From Capsicum annuum (taxonomy: Eukaryota > Streptophyta > Magnoliopsida > Solanales > Solanaceae), in NCBI RefSeq assembly GCF_002878395.1, contig NC_061118.1, positions 85,543,840 through 85,607,839 of the forward strand: a stretch of 64,000 nucleotides of DNA, given 5' to 3'. A program made the position numbers and the translations under genes. Numbering within the stretch: position 1 is the first letter of the stretch; each line of letters opens with the position of its first letter. Shown piece by piece: positions 1-10,920 of the stretch. Under the pieces are notes generated by a model that saw only the letters and a list, made by a program, of their open reading frames with translations, made no database searches and was not told where the DNA came from.

Positions 1-438
1 GTAGTCTTGGTCTTTCTTTATAAATAAACTCACTGACAACAAACTAATAAACTTTAACATTTTTCTAAAAGGAATAACTTTCCAGCTTTACTTTTATGTC
101 ACTTTTATACTTTTATGTCACCATTATACTTTTATTAAGGACCACCCGTGTCAATTCTACTACAATTCTCATTTCCATAATGCTAAGGCCTAATGCCAAA
201 TTCAACAGATTTGTTTGCAATACTAAATAATGTTTTTCTTTTGGTGAATAGTTTAATAGGTTGATATCAACACTGATTTCTCTATACAAATGCATACCCA
301 AAAGTACAAGAAAAATAATGAAGGGTCAATGAAAGGTGGCAGTAGCAACACTGGGCAAAATCAAGGCGTATATTGAAAACATCAGACAAACAAAAGAATG
401 AAAGCAATACAAAAATAAAAATATAAGATGATGCTTAC
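1..438. other. Window edge, downstream intron of DUF1985 pseudogene
   Basis: No gene can be supported here. The stretch lies just past the last recognisable exon of the minus-strand DUF1985 pseudogene and begins with a plausible splice donor (minus-strand GTAAGC, positions 438-433). It is therefore read as intron or decayed 3' part of that gene, which continues beyond the window. A short minus-strand open frame at 113-301 has no family match that I recognise. Confidence 0.4.
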
Positions 439-2590
439 CGAGTCTTTGGGGAGGGGGGCAAACAACTCATTAATCTCAACAGAGTTGTTATTAGTTGCCG
501 AAAGCCATCTAAGAATTCTTGGTGAAGACATTTCTTCTGAAAAAATCTTAAATTTTTTTCGAAGGGGAGGAATAGCCTCAAATGCCCAACACTATATAAA
601 ATAAAGATATTAAGAGAGATAGCTCAGAATAATGAATGGACCCAAAAATAATTTTAAAAAATACGAATTAAAATAAAATTTATCATGAAAGCCCATGGAA
701 AGCCATAAAGAGTGGAGATCTTCACATTTAGATTGACCGCCTTCAATAAGTACTCAATTGTAAGATCATAACTTACAAGCCCCTATGGATGGGCAGAAAA
801 TGCATCTCTATCAGCCGAGAGCAAAACCCATTCAGACGAAAGTTTCGTGTTCAAATCTTTTGCACAAAGAAAATTTTGCACAAAATAGAGCAAGCATAAT
901 GGCTTCTTTACACTTTTACGAACATCCTTAGATTTGATGTGTTCAATCAACTCCTTCTCTTTGCAACTCTTTCCCACCAAATCAATAATTTGTTGTCTTC
1001 TTCTCAATGCCTTAGTTGATATTTTTTCTTCATCATACACAACCGGTAAATGACAATTCAAGCCGATAATGATCGCAAATTCTTTCATGCCAAAACAAAT
1101 CGGCAAGCCACAATAGTTTATCCAAACTTCCTCTTTTCTATGACTTATAATTTTATGTTGAAGAAGTTGGTAAACTAAAATCATTTGAAATCTTATATTG
1201 ATATTGGTAGGCAGGTTTAAGTACTTCCCGAAAATTGAAGATTTAAAGAACTTCGTCAATTTTTGATCTTCTAAAATCTTTCTAAACTCAGAAAAAGACT
1301 TACCCAACCCAGACTTAACATTAACAGAGCCCATCAAACTTGGATACCTTTCAATCAGTGTCTCAAAGTTGTAATCCGAATACCTAATAGGCTTGACAAG
1401 TGAGGTATCAGGTGAAGGACTGGCCGGAGAGGATTCGACAGTATGAGATGTCTCCTGCTCTAAGAAAAGTGTATCGTGCTGGTGTTTCGTTCTCTGTTCA
1501 TCCTCGAATTCTCTATTTTCACCTTCTGTATTTTCATTACTTTTGGATTAATCATTTGAGGCATCTGCATTAGTGGAAGAAATATCTGCTCCACCTGTTT
1601 CTTCATTTTTTTCTTCCGTAAAATTCTCCAACCTTCTGCTTCCTCCTTCTTCTATAGACTTTTCCAACCTTATACTTCCATCTTCTACTACAGACTTCTC
1701 CAATCTTGTGCTTTCTTTTTTTTCTTCTTCTATTTGTCTTCGTTTACTAATTCGTCTTTTTGTATTTTTAGTGGTAACGACAATTGTTTCTCTTTTTTTT
1801 CTTGGAGCCATTGAATCTACACCACATGAAATAAAATAGAAATCATTGACTATTGTAATCAACAACAACAAAAAATTAGTTAACATGAATAATTACAGCA
1901 AATCTGCAGTAAATGATAAGGATGATACTAAAAGATACTGTTAATTGGGAAATACACATTAGACTAGACTTAAAAATCCAATCTTTCTGCTAGTTAAATA
2001 AGTTCTTCAATTTCCAACTCAAAATTTAGACATTAATACATTTCAACTAGCAAAATTACGGTTAAAGAATAAGTTTTTTTGTTAGTTGAATTGATACTTG
2101 AACTCACCCAACTCAAAACTTAGGCAAACATTACACTTTTATAACAATGTTACAGCTAAAGATTCCATCTTTCTATCAATTGAATAAGTTATTCAACAAA
2201 TCTAAGAATTTAGGTTATTTTCAAGTTAATTGGAGTGGAAAATTAAAGATTTTAAACAAACTCAAAAGAGGAATCTTTATTAAATTTTCAATATAATCTT
2301 GATTAACCATTTCAAAAAGAAAAAACTTAAAAGAGGACACCACAAATCTCAAAAATCTAAACCCATTTTTTCAAAATCAACACATTCTTATAAATGAATG
2401 AAACCCACCATATTGGGAGTAAAGAAAATAATTTTACCTTGGAGATCTAAGTTCGAAGATAGTAATGGAGATGGTGATGACAACACAAGAACACGAAGAT
2501 GACGATGAAGATGGCAATGGAGGTGTTTCTGAGAAGAGAACCGAGAGAGAACTTGAGATGTATCAACTTTTTCTCTCTCTATTTTAGAGA
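439..2590 (-). pseudogene. DUF1985-type transposon gene (MULE-associated, Ulp1-like class), decayed
   Basis: The frame opens at ATG 1811-1809 with a basic, NLS-like start (MAPRKKRE), then an acidic stretch with three degenerate RLEKS/RLENF repeats, then a DUF1985 domain (around 790-1330; GLPICFGMKEFAIIIGLNC is its hallmark). One continuous frame runs from 1811 to 684 but carries a TAA at 1548-1550 and a TAG at 783-785; the TAG sits where the family usually has Trp. A second exon (591-439) starts CWAFEAIPPL and ends at a good donor. The first exon's donor reads ATG|ATAAAT instead of GT, so it is broken. A 5' leader exon ends at donor GTAAAAT (exon edge 2438), and the acceptor AG at 1818-1817 lies just before the start codon. 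Such genes are common cargo of plant Mutator-like elements, usually followed by an Ulp1-type protease; that part would lie outside the window. No function is expected. Confidence 0.8.
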
Positions 2591-3457
2591 TAAAGAGAAT
2601 TTTTAACTAATTCTAAAAAAATATACAATGACCCGTATTTTTTTTGTGTTCCTATTTTGTATTTTTAAGAAGTTTATGAAGTCTTAAAAAATATATTTTA
2701 ACCTCACTTTATCCTAATTACTAATTAACAAAAAATTTGACTTGAGTTGATCAAACTTGTCACCAATATTAATTTCAACCTTATTTGTTACCTTATACTG
2801 AATTTTCTCTTCCTTCATCACCCTCACCCACCCCACCACCCACTCACCAGCTTGAGGGTATTTTCTCTCTCGCTCTGTGCGCATGTGATGTGCCAACATT
2901 CCTCGGCACACGTTTACACCAGATTCCTGATTCTTTTCATCTCCCTCAATCTTCTCCTACCACCTTTCCAATTTCCACTATTTGCCCTCATTTCGATGCT
3001 CATTTCTCCATAAGAAAAATCTACCCATCTCGTTATACTGCATTTCTTTTTTCTTTTTTCTCTTTTGGTTGCTCATTCAGGTTTTTCTTTTCACTATACT
3101 ATGTCCTGCAAAACTCCTTATAGTCAAGATTAGACTAAAATAAAGAATCATTTATCATTTCTTCGGCTACAATTGCATCCCTCATTCTCTCTATGTGCTT
3201 AATCTCTTCAGCATAAATTTTCCCTGCATTCAGTTATTGACGGTTACTCTCTTTTGTATCCCACATACTGTAGTTTCCTAGTTTTAATTTTTTATCTGTA
3301 AGCAAGATTTACTGGGTTTCTCTTCTTTTTTCAGCAAACTTTACTGTTGTTATAGAAACCCCATATTTGTTAAAAAGCTCCAAACTTTGAGGTTAGATTG
3401 TTGATAAAATTCGATTTTAGGAAAATACCCACACGGGAATTGTTGGTGGTTAACCTG
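2591..3457. promoter_or_regulatory. Upstream and 5' leader region of the DUF266 gene
   Basis: No coding sequence is supported. The stretch separates the minus-strand DUF1985 pseudogene from the plus-strand glycosyltransferase gene, so it should hold the promoter and 5' UTR of the latter. It is pyrimidine-rich at 2800-2850 and 3030-3090, as plant leaders often are. Open frames on both strands here (2747-3123 plus, 2714-2911 minus) have a low-complexity composition and no family resemblance. The transcription start could not be placed. Confidence 0.35.
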
Positions 3458-3982
3458 ATGCAATCCGGAGTTGTTCAAATGATGGAGGAAAGTAAAGATC
3501 ATTTAGTTGGAGGTAGGACTAACCAAACTAGGGCTTTTCCACGGAGGCTGCTACAGTTGTTGATGTTGTTTCTGTTATTGTGTTTTACTTTTTCTGTTGC
3601 TAGTATTTATATGATCAAGTACTTTGGTTTTCATAGCATAGTTCCTACAGTAAAACCTAGTTTACAGCCATGTATTGAGGAAGAATGGAAAAACATAGAG
3701 CTTTGGATTAATCCTCCGTCAAATTTGCTGCATACTATGAATGATAAGGAGTTGGTATGGAGGGCTTCAATGGCGCCCAAGATAAAGAAGTATCCATTCA
3801 AGAGGGACCCTAAGATTGCATTCATGTTCTTGACTAAAGGGCCATTGCCATTGGCACCTATTTGGGAGAGGTTTTTTAAGAGGCATCAAGGATTTTATTC
3901 AATTTATATTCATTCATTGCCGTCTTTTGAGGCTGATTTTCCTGCTTCATCGGTGTTCTACAAGAGGCAAATTCCCAGCCAG
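3458..3982 (+). CDS. DUF266 / Core-2/I-branching glycosyltransferase, exon 1
   Basis: The first coding exon gives residues 1-175. The start at 3458 (MQSGVVQ) is the first ATG in frame; ATGs at 3479 and 3482 are alternatives. Residues about 31-53 form one hydrophobic segment after a basic stretch, as in a type II Golgi membrane protein. A stem region follows. The Core-2/I-branching domain begins near residue 117 (DPKIAFMFLTKGPLPLAPIW) and includes FYSIYIHSLPSF. The exon ends in phase 0 at ...IPSQ, before donor GTATGT at 3983. Plant members (rice BC10 is the best known) are putative GT14-like glycosyltransferases of the Golgi that affect cell-wall and arabinogalactan-type glycans; the acceptor substrate is not known for this protein. 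Joined to exon 2 it makes 387 residues, normal for the family. Confidence 0.9.
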
Positions 3983-4321
3983 GTATGTCCCTGCAGACTT
4001 GCCCTTGATGTTTTTCTTTTTTTATGTTTTTTTTTTTTTTATGATGAACGGTGGTAGTCTCCTCTTTTGATTCTGCAGTTTGTAATGCCATCTAAACTGT
4101 GGGCCAAATCTTTAACTACGACTGTCCATGTAACTTGTTACCACAAAAGAGATAGGGCTTGACATGTACTAGATTGCCTTTTCTCGTTAGCCACTAGATT
4201 GCCTTTTCTCTTGTTAGCCAATGCATGCATTCTTAATGAAAGGAACCTCATTCATTCAGGTTTCATTTTTTGTGTTGATGGAATTCATCTATTCTTCATG
4301 AACATAAAATCATTCCTAATT

Positions 4322-4767
4322 AGGGGTTGTTTGATAGAGTGTATAAGAATAATGCAAAATATGGTGTATTAGTAATACTTGTAATAATAATGCTTGTGTT
4401 AGCTATGCTTGCATTAGTTATGCTTGCATTTTTCTTATGCAGTATTTAGTTTGGTGTATTAAAAATACATGAATTGTATTAAAAAAAATTAAATATTAAA
4501 ATACCATCCATATACATGGTGGAAAGGATGTGGAAAATATTTGAAGGGAGGTCTTTAATTGTGAAATGCATGCATTACAATCCATTGCGTTACTAATGCC
4601 ATGGATTTTGAGGTATTAGCAATACACCCCTTAATACACAATAAACTGTATAACAAATGCTTGCATTAGTTATATATAGGCTAAGAAATGTACCAAACAA
4701 GGTACTAGTAGTACACATTAACTAATGCATGCAATATTTTTTCTAATACACTATCAAAAGGTCCCTT
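4322..4767. mobile_element. hAT-like MITE
   Basis: The ends form imperfect terminal inverted repeats: AGGGGTTGTTTGATAGAGT on the left, and on the right the complement of ACTATCAAAAGGTCCCTT. Subterminal copies of TGCTTGCATTAGTTATGC-like sequence appear near both ends, as is usual in hAT MITEs. A clear 8-bp target duplication could not be made out, so the class is tentative. It lies inside the DUF266 intron. Confidence 0.6.
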
Positions 4768-5288
4768 AACGCTTAGTTGGGCTGATTCCATTAAAGGATT
4801 TCTTCTCTTTATGATCTGCCCCACTTTCATTTTACCATACTGGTGTGGGATATATCCAAAAAAAAAAAAAAGTTCATCTTTGATATGGTGATCCCATCTC
4901 CTAAACCCCACTAAGCACTGGAGAGAACAGTGATCCTCGCCAAATTTGCTCCTTTATTGACCTAAAGGATGAAGCCCTAGAGTTTGGAGGTGGAGGATCA
5001 ATTTTGCTAGGCTATTTGTATATTTTTTTAAATTTCTTTTACTACATTGGAGTTGGGAAGAGGATAAAGCTATTTATATTGTTGAGCTTGTAGTAAGAGA
5101 TGTATGTTTTGATTTTAAGTTGGGGCAAGCATATATACGACTAATGCGAAAAGTGGCAGTTTGCAAGTACATCATGATGGACACTGTGGACACCTTTGGA
5201 TGAATTGTAATATTTGTATCTTAGGTGGAAAGCCTGTTCAATCAGCTAATATTGTGCGATAATGTTAAAGACATGGTTAATGTAGCCA

Positions 5289-5457
5289 AGGGTGTAACTT
5301 AGTGGTCAATGAAGTGAGTTAAAAACCGTGAGGTTTCATGTTCAAATCTCAATGGAGGCAAAAAGTTCAAGATTTGTTGGGCAAATTTTCCTGGTACCGG
5401 TGCTGGAGAGGTAGTAGGTATCCTGCAAATTAGTCGAGATGCACGCAAGTCCCTGGA
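5289..5457 (+). repeat. SolS-like tRNA-derived SINE fragment
   Basis: The 5' part resembles a tRNA gene, with a box A (TAACTTAGTGG, about 5295-5305) and a box B (GTTCAAATC, 5340-5348). A family-specific body follows with CCTGGTACCGGTGCTGG and the tail TTAGTCGAGATGCACGCAAG. This order and these words match Solanaceae SolS SINEs as I know them. The 3' end is lost where a MITE begins at 5463. Box spacing is intact but the copy is old. Confidence 0.7.
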
Positions 5458-5640
5458 ATTATAGCCTATTTGGGATTGTTTTTTCTAAAAAAGCACTTTT
5501 TTGAAAAGAAAATGTTTGGTCAACTTATAAAAGTGTTTTTAAAAAGAATTTTCTGCTTATGGGGAGAAACAAAAAATTTCTTCTTTTCAAAAAAAGCAGA
5601 AAATTATTTTTTTCATGACAAAAATATTTTTATCACTTAT

Positions 5641-5693
5641 ACACAACACACACACATACATGCATACACATACATATATATGTGTGTGTGTGT
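5641..5693. repeat. Compound AC/TG microsatellite
   Basis: An (AC)n stretch passes through ACATACATATATATG into (TG)n, giving an inverted arrangement that could form a hairpin. It lies within the outer MITE of the DUF266 intron. Confidence 0.8.
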
Positions 5694-6236
5694 TTGTTTA
5701 TGTTTTATTAATTAATTATCATATCTTATAAGTTTGATTAAAGTTTAATTTTTTAATTTTATACTTTATATTTACATCCTCATTTTTTATTTCATTCTAT
5801 TATTTATGTATTATTATTTTATTTTTCACTCATTAATGCATATAAAATCGAAAATATCATTGATGATGAGGATCAAAGAATATACAACTCTTTATTTTTT
5901 ATTATTAATGATGATAAATGACAGACGAATCATCTTGCAAGATCAAATGATATTTTGATAGCACTAGTAAATTTTTTCTCGAATATTTAATTTTAAATAA
6001 ATAATTGAAAATATTATGATAGATATTTAAAATAAATTCTTTGTAGAATGATTTTAGTATTAAAAGATTATTGATACATGTTCTTTTTGGTCATTTGTCT
6101 CTCAAAAACACTTCTTGAAAAAAAATTATCCAAACACAAACTGTTTATCAAAAACACTTTTCAAATTAATTTACCAAACACAAATTGTTTTTTTTTTGTA
6201 AAAGCACTTTTTTGAAGAGCTATTTTATAAAAACCT

Positions 6237-6870
6237 GTTTGGCCATAAGAATTTTTTACTTTTTACGGAAAATTATTTCATTCTATGAAAATTGGGATGT
6301 TTGGCCATGAAAATTCCAAATCCAATTCCAAATTGTTTTTGGAAAAGTGAAAACAAGCTTTACTTGTTTTCACTCCTTTTCAGCTTTATTTATTGTTACA
6401 AATGACCCCATTTTTTTTACTTTTACGAAAACACCATTTAATTTCATCCAACAATCGGAGTTAAATGCCTAGCTACTACTACATTACCCATTTCTTCCTA
6501 CTTTCATCGATAAAAGACCTCAAAGTTGAAGGAAACTTCAACTTTTTTCCTCTACCTCAAAATCGCCTCATGATACAATTTATCCTTAATCCGTCCATTC
6601 TTGCGACTCTTTATGCAACACCAACAACAAAGGCAACATTATTGTCTCCTCTCACATCTGGTTGTATCTTGTAGGTAAATTAGGTCAGATGGGTGATTTT
6701 GATAATTTTTAAAAATTGGAAGTAGAGAATTATATTTAAAAAAGTCTTTCCAAGAATAAAAAAATTTCAAAAAGACATGGCCAAACACAGCTTCAACTCT
6801 TACTTCAACTTTAACTTTTACTTCAATTTCAATTCAAGCTCCCAAAAAATTTGGTTTTCATAGCCAAATG
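6237..6870. mobile_element. Nested MITE with GTTTGGCCAT ends
   Basis: The left end GTTTGGCCATAAGAATTTT and the right end (complement of CATTTGGCTATGAAAACC) are inverted repeats. Internal repeats such as GTTTGGCCATGAAAATTCC (about 6299) strengthen the match. CCT flanks both sides (6234-6236 and 6871-6873), so a 3-bp target duplication is possible. It interrupts the MITE at 5463-6926. Confidence 0.6.
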
Positions 6871-8119
6871 CCTACTAAAAGTGTTTCTAAAATAAGCAAT
6901 TTTCTAAAAGCAATCCCAAACGGGCTCTAAGTCGAGGTGCACGCAAGTTGGTCCTCTTTTGTGAGCCATATGAAGATTGGATTTTGCAAAACACATTATC
7001 TCTTAAGTTCTTCAAGGAGAGGTTTGAACAGTATGCAAATTCTATCCACAAGTATCAGGTACCCAGTTCCTGGACCATGAGGAGACCTAATTGTGGAAGT
7101 TGATCACCGTATAAAAAGATGATGGATTGATCTTAAATGTGTGTCATTAGGGTTGGATTGAGTGGGATAACAAATACTGTAAAAGTGCTTGTTTATTATT
7201 AAAACTTCTAAGATTATATGTCGTGTAGTTTGAACTAGTTGCTGCAGGCCTTTGTTTATGAATAAAAACCTATCAAACAAGTCAACCTTTTTTAGTCAGC
7301 AGCCTATCATTTATGATTTCTCCTCTAATAGACTAGTATGAACTAGCAAGGTCTGTACAGTGGTTCTTGTTGGACAATTACGCTCAACAAGTCATATAGA
7401 GTCTCTTTTCGCTAGTCATAGTTCTTATGAGTTTCCATTTCCTTGTCAAATGGTTGTAAAGTATTCCTAAAAGCTGTCTGGATGTTTCTTAATTGGGGTG
7501 TACCTCCATTGGTGTTCTTGTGTCACCATACATCTGAATGTATGGGAAACCAAATCTAAAAGTAACGGAGTGATGTGGCGTGTTTAAGTCATCCTCTAGT
7601 TGTTCTCTGTGAATAATATCTCAGGAGCATGTGTGTAGACCTGCAGTGCAATTGTCTATTTGGGCACTCGACTTGGTAGTTGAGCTAGAAGTGGGCGACA
7701 CAGCTTCTGGATACTTGAACCAGATGGTTTTCCCTGTTAAGTTAATGCTGAAAATCTAGATTTTAGGGTGGTCTGCTCGAGTTTTTATGTATATGCTGTT
7801 GGCTGTTTTCTGCGAAGCTCAGGCAGACCTCTTATCTCAAATTGTTAGCTTCTAAAGTTGTCTTAAATAGTTCTGCCAAGGGGAAGATTTTGAAGATGAA
7901 AACTACTGTCAAAGATCGTGTTGCCTGAGGAGCATATATTTCTAACATTTGTCAGTCATCTCATCCTAGATATGGCACCGAATCGTTTGTGCTGCATCTT
8001 TTGCAACATATCAGTATACTTGTGTTAACACTTTCGGGTTTTAGTTTATATGTTCTGTTTCCTGCATTTCACTCCAGTGATCTGAGCTAATCTTCTCTTT
8101 CCCATAGTAGGAGGTATAG

Positions 8120-8532
8120 TAGGGGTGGCAATTGGGTGGGTTAGGTCAAATTTGGGCAGGTCAAAACGGGTCAAGACCCAGCCCGACTCAAAATTGTCTG
8201 GGTCAAAATAGGGTGGGTTCAAAAGGGGCTATAACCCAACTTGCCCAATTTGTACTAAGTTTTAATTGCTTTAGTTGTTCTTTTAAATTTTTAAATTTTT
8301 TGTACCGAGTAAAGTTATTTTTCCTTTATTATGGCTATGTATAACATATCAAATTAAAAAAAAATCTTTTTAAAATATTTTAACTAGATTTCTCAAAAAT
8401 CAATTCAGGTTACATGTCAACGCAATTGTTAATGGGTTGAAGCGGGTTGGGTTGAGCTAATAAATGGATGGGTCAATAACCAACCCAAACCTGAATGGGT
8501 TGGGTGGGTTGGGTTTGATTTTGCCACCCCTA
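8120..8532. mobile_element. hAT-type MITE, TAGGGGTGGCAA ends
   Basis: There are perfect 12-bp inverted ends, TAGGGGTGGCAA at 8120-8131 and TTGCCACCCCTA at 8521-8532. Flanks are GGTATAG on the left and GGTATTAG on the right, a slightly decayed 8-bp target duplication as expected for hAT. The interior is rich in GGGTTGGGT and its complement. The plus-strand open frame at 8132-8344 is a by-product of this. Confidence 0.8.
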
Positions 8533-8649
8533 GGTATTAGGATATAGGAATGTAAGCAGAAGGATGAAAGCGGCGCTTTTAAAGTTAAATTTAAGAATGT
8601 ATGAAAATGCTAACAACTAATCATATTCAATTATGTTTGGCTGTTAACA

Positions 8650-8840
8650 TTGCATTAGTTTAATGGTAAAAGCTCAGCACTAGATGTGTGGGTTGGGCAC
8701 GCATCATGGGTTTGAACCCTCCTTTGGATAAATGTCTGTCATTTAAGTGGAGAAGGGTAGAGGTGTGCCCTTTTATCTACCAAGTTTTAAACCGTGTGTC
8801 GCCCCTCGGTAATTAACTCTGTTATCAGAAAAGATAAAAT
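8650..8840 (+). repeat. tRNA-derived SINE-like unit
   Basis: A tRNA-like 5' region has a box A-like TAGTTTAATGGTAAAAGC (8656-8673) and a box B-like GGGTTTGAACCCT (8708-8720) at the right spacing. An unrelated body of about 110 bp follows. It does not look like a working tRNA gene, because there is no acceptor-stem partner after box B. Family unassigned. Confidence 0.5.
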
Positions 8841-9042
8841 AAAAAGGCCACATAGCACTCAACTTGCTGATAAGAGAAGCAACTTAGCTTGCAAACATAT
8901 AGGACTTTTCTGTTTATAACTAGACATAAGAGACCGTGCTTGCACGGGCCCAACATATGCAACCTTTTTTGATACAGATAAATTTTGGAGTCAATTAAAT
9001 TTTTTATATGATTTTTAAGTATTTTAAATTGTTGATTATAAC

Positions 9043-10334
9043 GGGCAAAATAGCTCGGTGGACCCTTGTACTTGGTCTGGTTTGTAAAGTGGATACTTCT
9101 ACTTAGCCCTTAGTCATCTGAACTTCTCAACTCAATAAAACTACATTTTAAATCCTTTGACTATTGACTGGATCTATGTGGCATTAAAATTGTTGAGTAG
9201 GATATGTCGCGTAACTACACACGTGTATGAGCAGGTGAAACAATATATTTATATTAAAGTAATATTAATTTTTTTTTTTTTAAAAAAGGCAGTCAACCTT
9301 TTTTCTCTACATCTTTTTTAATTTAAAAATATTTTTAAAAATTAAAAAATAATAAATTTTTTAAAAAAATAAAAAAAGGCTCCCCCCTCAACCCTCACCC
9401 CCCATTGTTGTCCAGCACCCCTCACCGCCATCCAGCAACCCCTCCCCCGCGTCTAGCACCCCCTCACCCCCCACTTTCGTCCAGCACCCCTCCATTCAGT
9501 CCCCCACCCTCAGCCCCTTCCCCAGCACCACTTTCCTTTACATCAGCCACCCCCCACCCCCAACGCACCAACCCTCACCCTATCTACAGCCCTCCCCAGC
9601 CCCCTTTCTTCGCAGCAGCCAACCCCCACCCCCAACGCACCAGTCCCCCTCCCCATTCCTCAGTACCAGCCCCTCCTCCAAACCAAAAAAACTTTGAATT
9701 CATTTTTTATTTTATTTTTGTAATTTTTCTTCTCAATTCAAATCTTTTCATATTCTTTTTGGATTAAAATTTAAATTTGAAATCTTTTCATATTTTTTTG
9801 GATTAAAATTTAAATTTGAATTGAAAGTGAGTGATAGTGGGTATTGAAAAATTAGTGAATTTCACGAATAAGTTTGAAAAAACTTAAAGTTTTTGTGAAT
9901 TTGTTAAAAATATTCAAATTTAAAAATTGAAAATTTATTATATTTGTATATATGAATTCATAGTTAAAAATTTAAATTAGTTGGAGAAGAATTTTAATTA
10001 TTTAGAATGAATTTGATGTTTAATTTGTGAGCTAAAATAAAAACATGATTATTTAAATTTTTCTACAATTTATATTTCTTTTTTTATTAAATTTATTTTA
10101 ATATTTAATTTCTTATGTAACATTTTAAAAATGACATGAAATTTACTGTAATACTTGAAAATGATGTGGAAGTTGATGTGGCAGCTGACGTGGGGCGAGT
10201 GTGTTACACACACCAAAATAGTGTTTAAAATGTTGAGTTTTATTGAGTTGAGGGGTTCAGATGACAATTGGCTAAGTAGAAGTATCCACTTTACAAATCA
10301 GACCAAGTGTAAGGGTCCACTGAACTATTTTGCC
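9043..10334. mobile_element. Mutator-type MITE with long inverted repeats
   Basis: More than 100 bp at each end are inverted repeats: left GGCAAAATAGCTCGGTGGAC..., right (complement) GGCAAAATAGTTCAGTGGAC..., both continuing through AAAGTGGATACTTCTACTT and CTCAACTCAATAAAACT. The flanks ATTATAAC (9035-9042) and ATTATAAT (10335-10342) give a target duplication of about 8-9 bp, as for Mutator-like elements. The interior contains a strikingly C-rich block (9380-9680) with a proline-rich open frame but no transposase. Confidence 0.8.
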
Positions 10335-10920
10335 ATTATAATGATGTATAATATTTCTATAAATTTTAGATAATATATGTTATTCTCGCCGTTTCAATTT
10401 ATGTGACACTGATAAAATTTGGAGAGTTGATCAATTTTTTATATAATTTTTATGATTTTTAAGTTTTTTAAGTTGTTTATTTATTGTGGTTTATAATACT
10501 TCTACATAATATATGTTATTCTCTCTATCTCAATTTATGTGACACTGATGGAATTAAGAGAGTCAGTCGAATTTTTTATATATAATTTTTACATATTGTT
10601 AGTTGTTAATTATAATGATCTATATTACTTGCCACTAATTAATTTTTAAATCATATATGTTACTCCCTTTGTCTTATGTAACAGTGATAGTATTTAGAGA
10701 ATAAATCTAACCTTTTATATGTCGTTAAATATTTTAAGTTATTAATTATTGTGATTTATGATACTTCTATGTCATTTCCAAATAATATATATTACTTCGT
10801 CTATCACAATTTATGTAGCACTGATAGAATTTTGAGAGTTAACCAAAATTTTTTATGTTTTTAAAATTTTTTAAGCTGTTAATTACTGCAATTTAAAGTA
10901 ATTTTTTGTAATTTTTAAAT
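10335..10920. repeat. Degenerate tandem array, ~140-bp unit
   Basis: The word CAATTTATGTGACACTGAT and its variants start repeat units at about 10395, 10531, 10670 and 10806, a period of 134-143 bp. Each unit continues with GAGAGTT...TTTTTTATAT...AAGTTGTTAATTATTG. An earlier partial unit at 8970-9042 belongs to the same array, which the Mutator-type MITE splits. Helitrons often hold such minisatellites. Confidence 0.75.

Larger units (their letters stand above)
5463..6926. mobile_element. MITE with TTTGGGATTG ends, split by a nested MITE
   Basis: The left end AGCCTATTTGGGATTGTTTT and the right end (complement of AGCCCGTTTGGGATTGCTTT) are inverted repeats. They continue inward through AAAAAGCACTTTT-like sequence. 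The right arm is only about 55 bp because another MITE (6237-6870) sits inside it. No convincing target duplication was found. Related AAAACACTTTT words recur at about 15470-15560. Confidence 0.6.

Noticed and set aside
2747..3123. Plus-strand open frames of 88 and 112 codons
   Set aside because: Biased composition, overlapping frames, no domain; located in the leader/promoter region of the DUF266 gene.
8656..8720. Possible tRNA gene (box A and box B)
   Set aside because: No acceptor stem or anticodon arm could be folded; better explained as a tRNA-derived SINE.
9405..9767. Proline-rich, extensin-like open frame
   Set aside because: It arises from a C-rich low-complexity block inside a MITE, has no signal peptide or ordered SPPPP repeats, and ends in AT-rich sequence.
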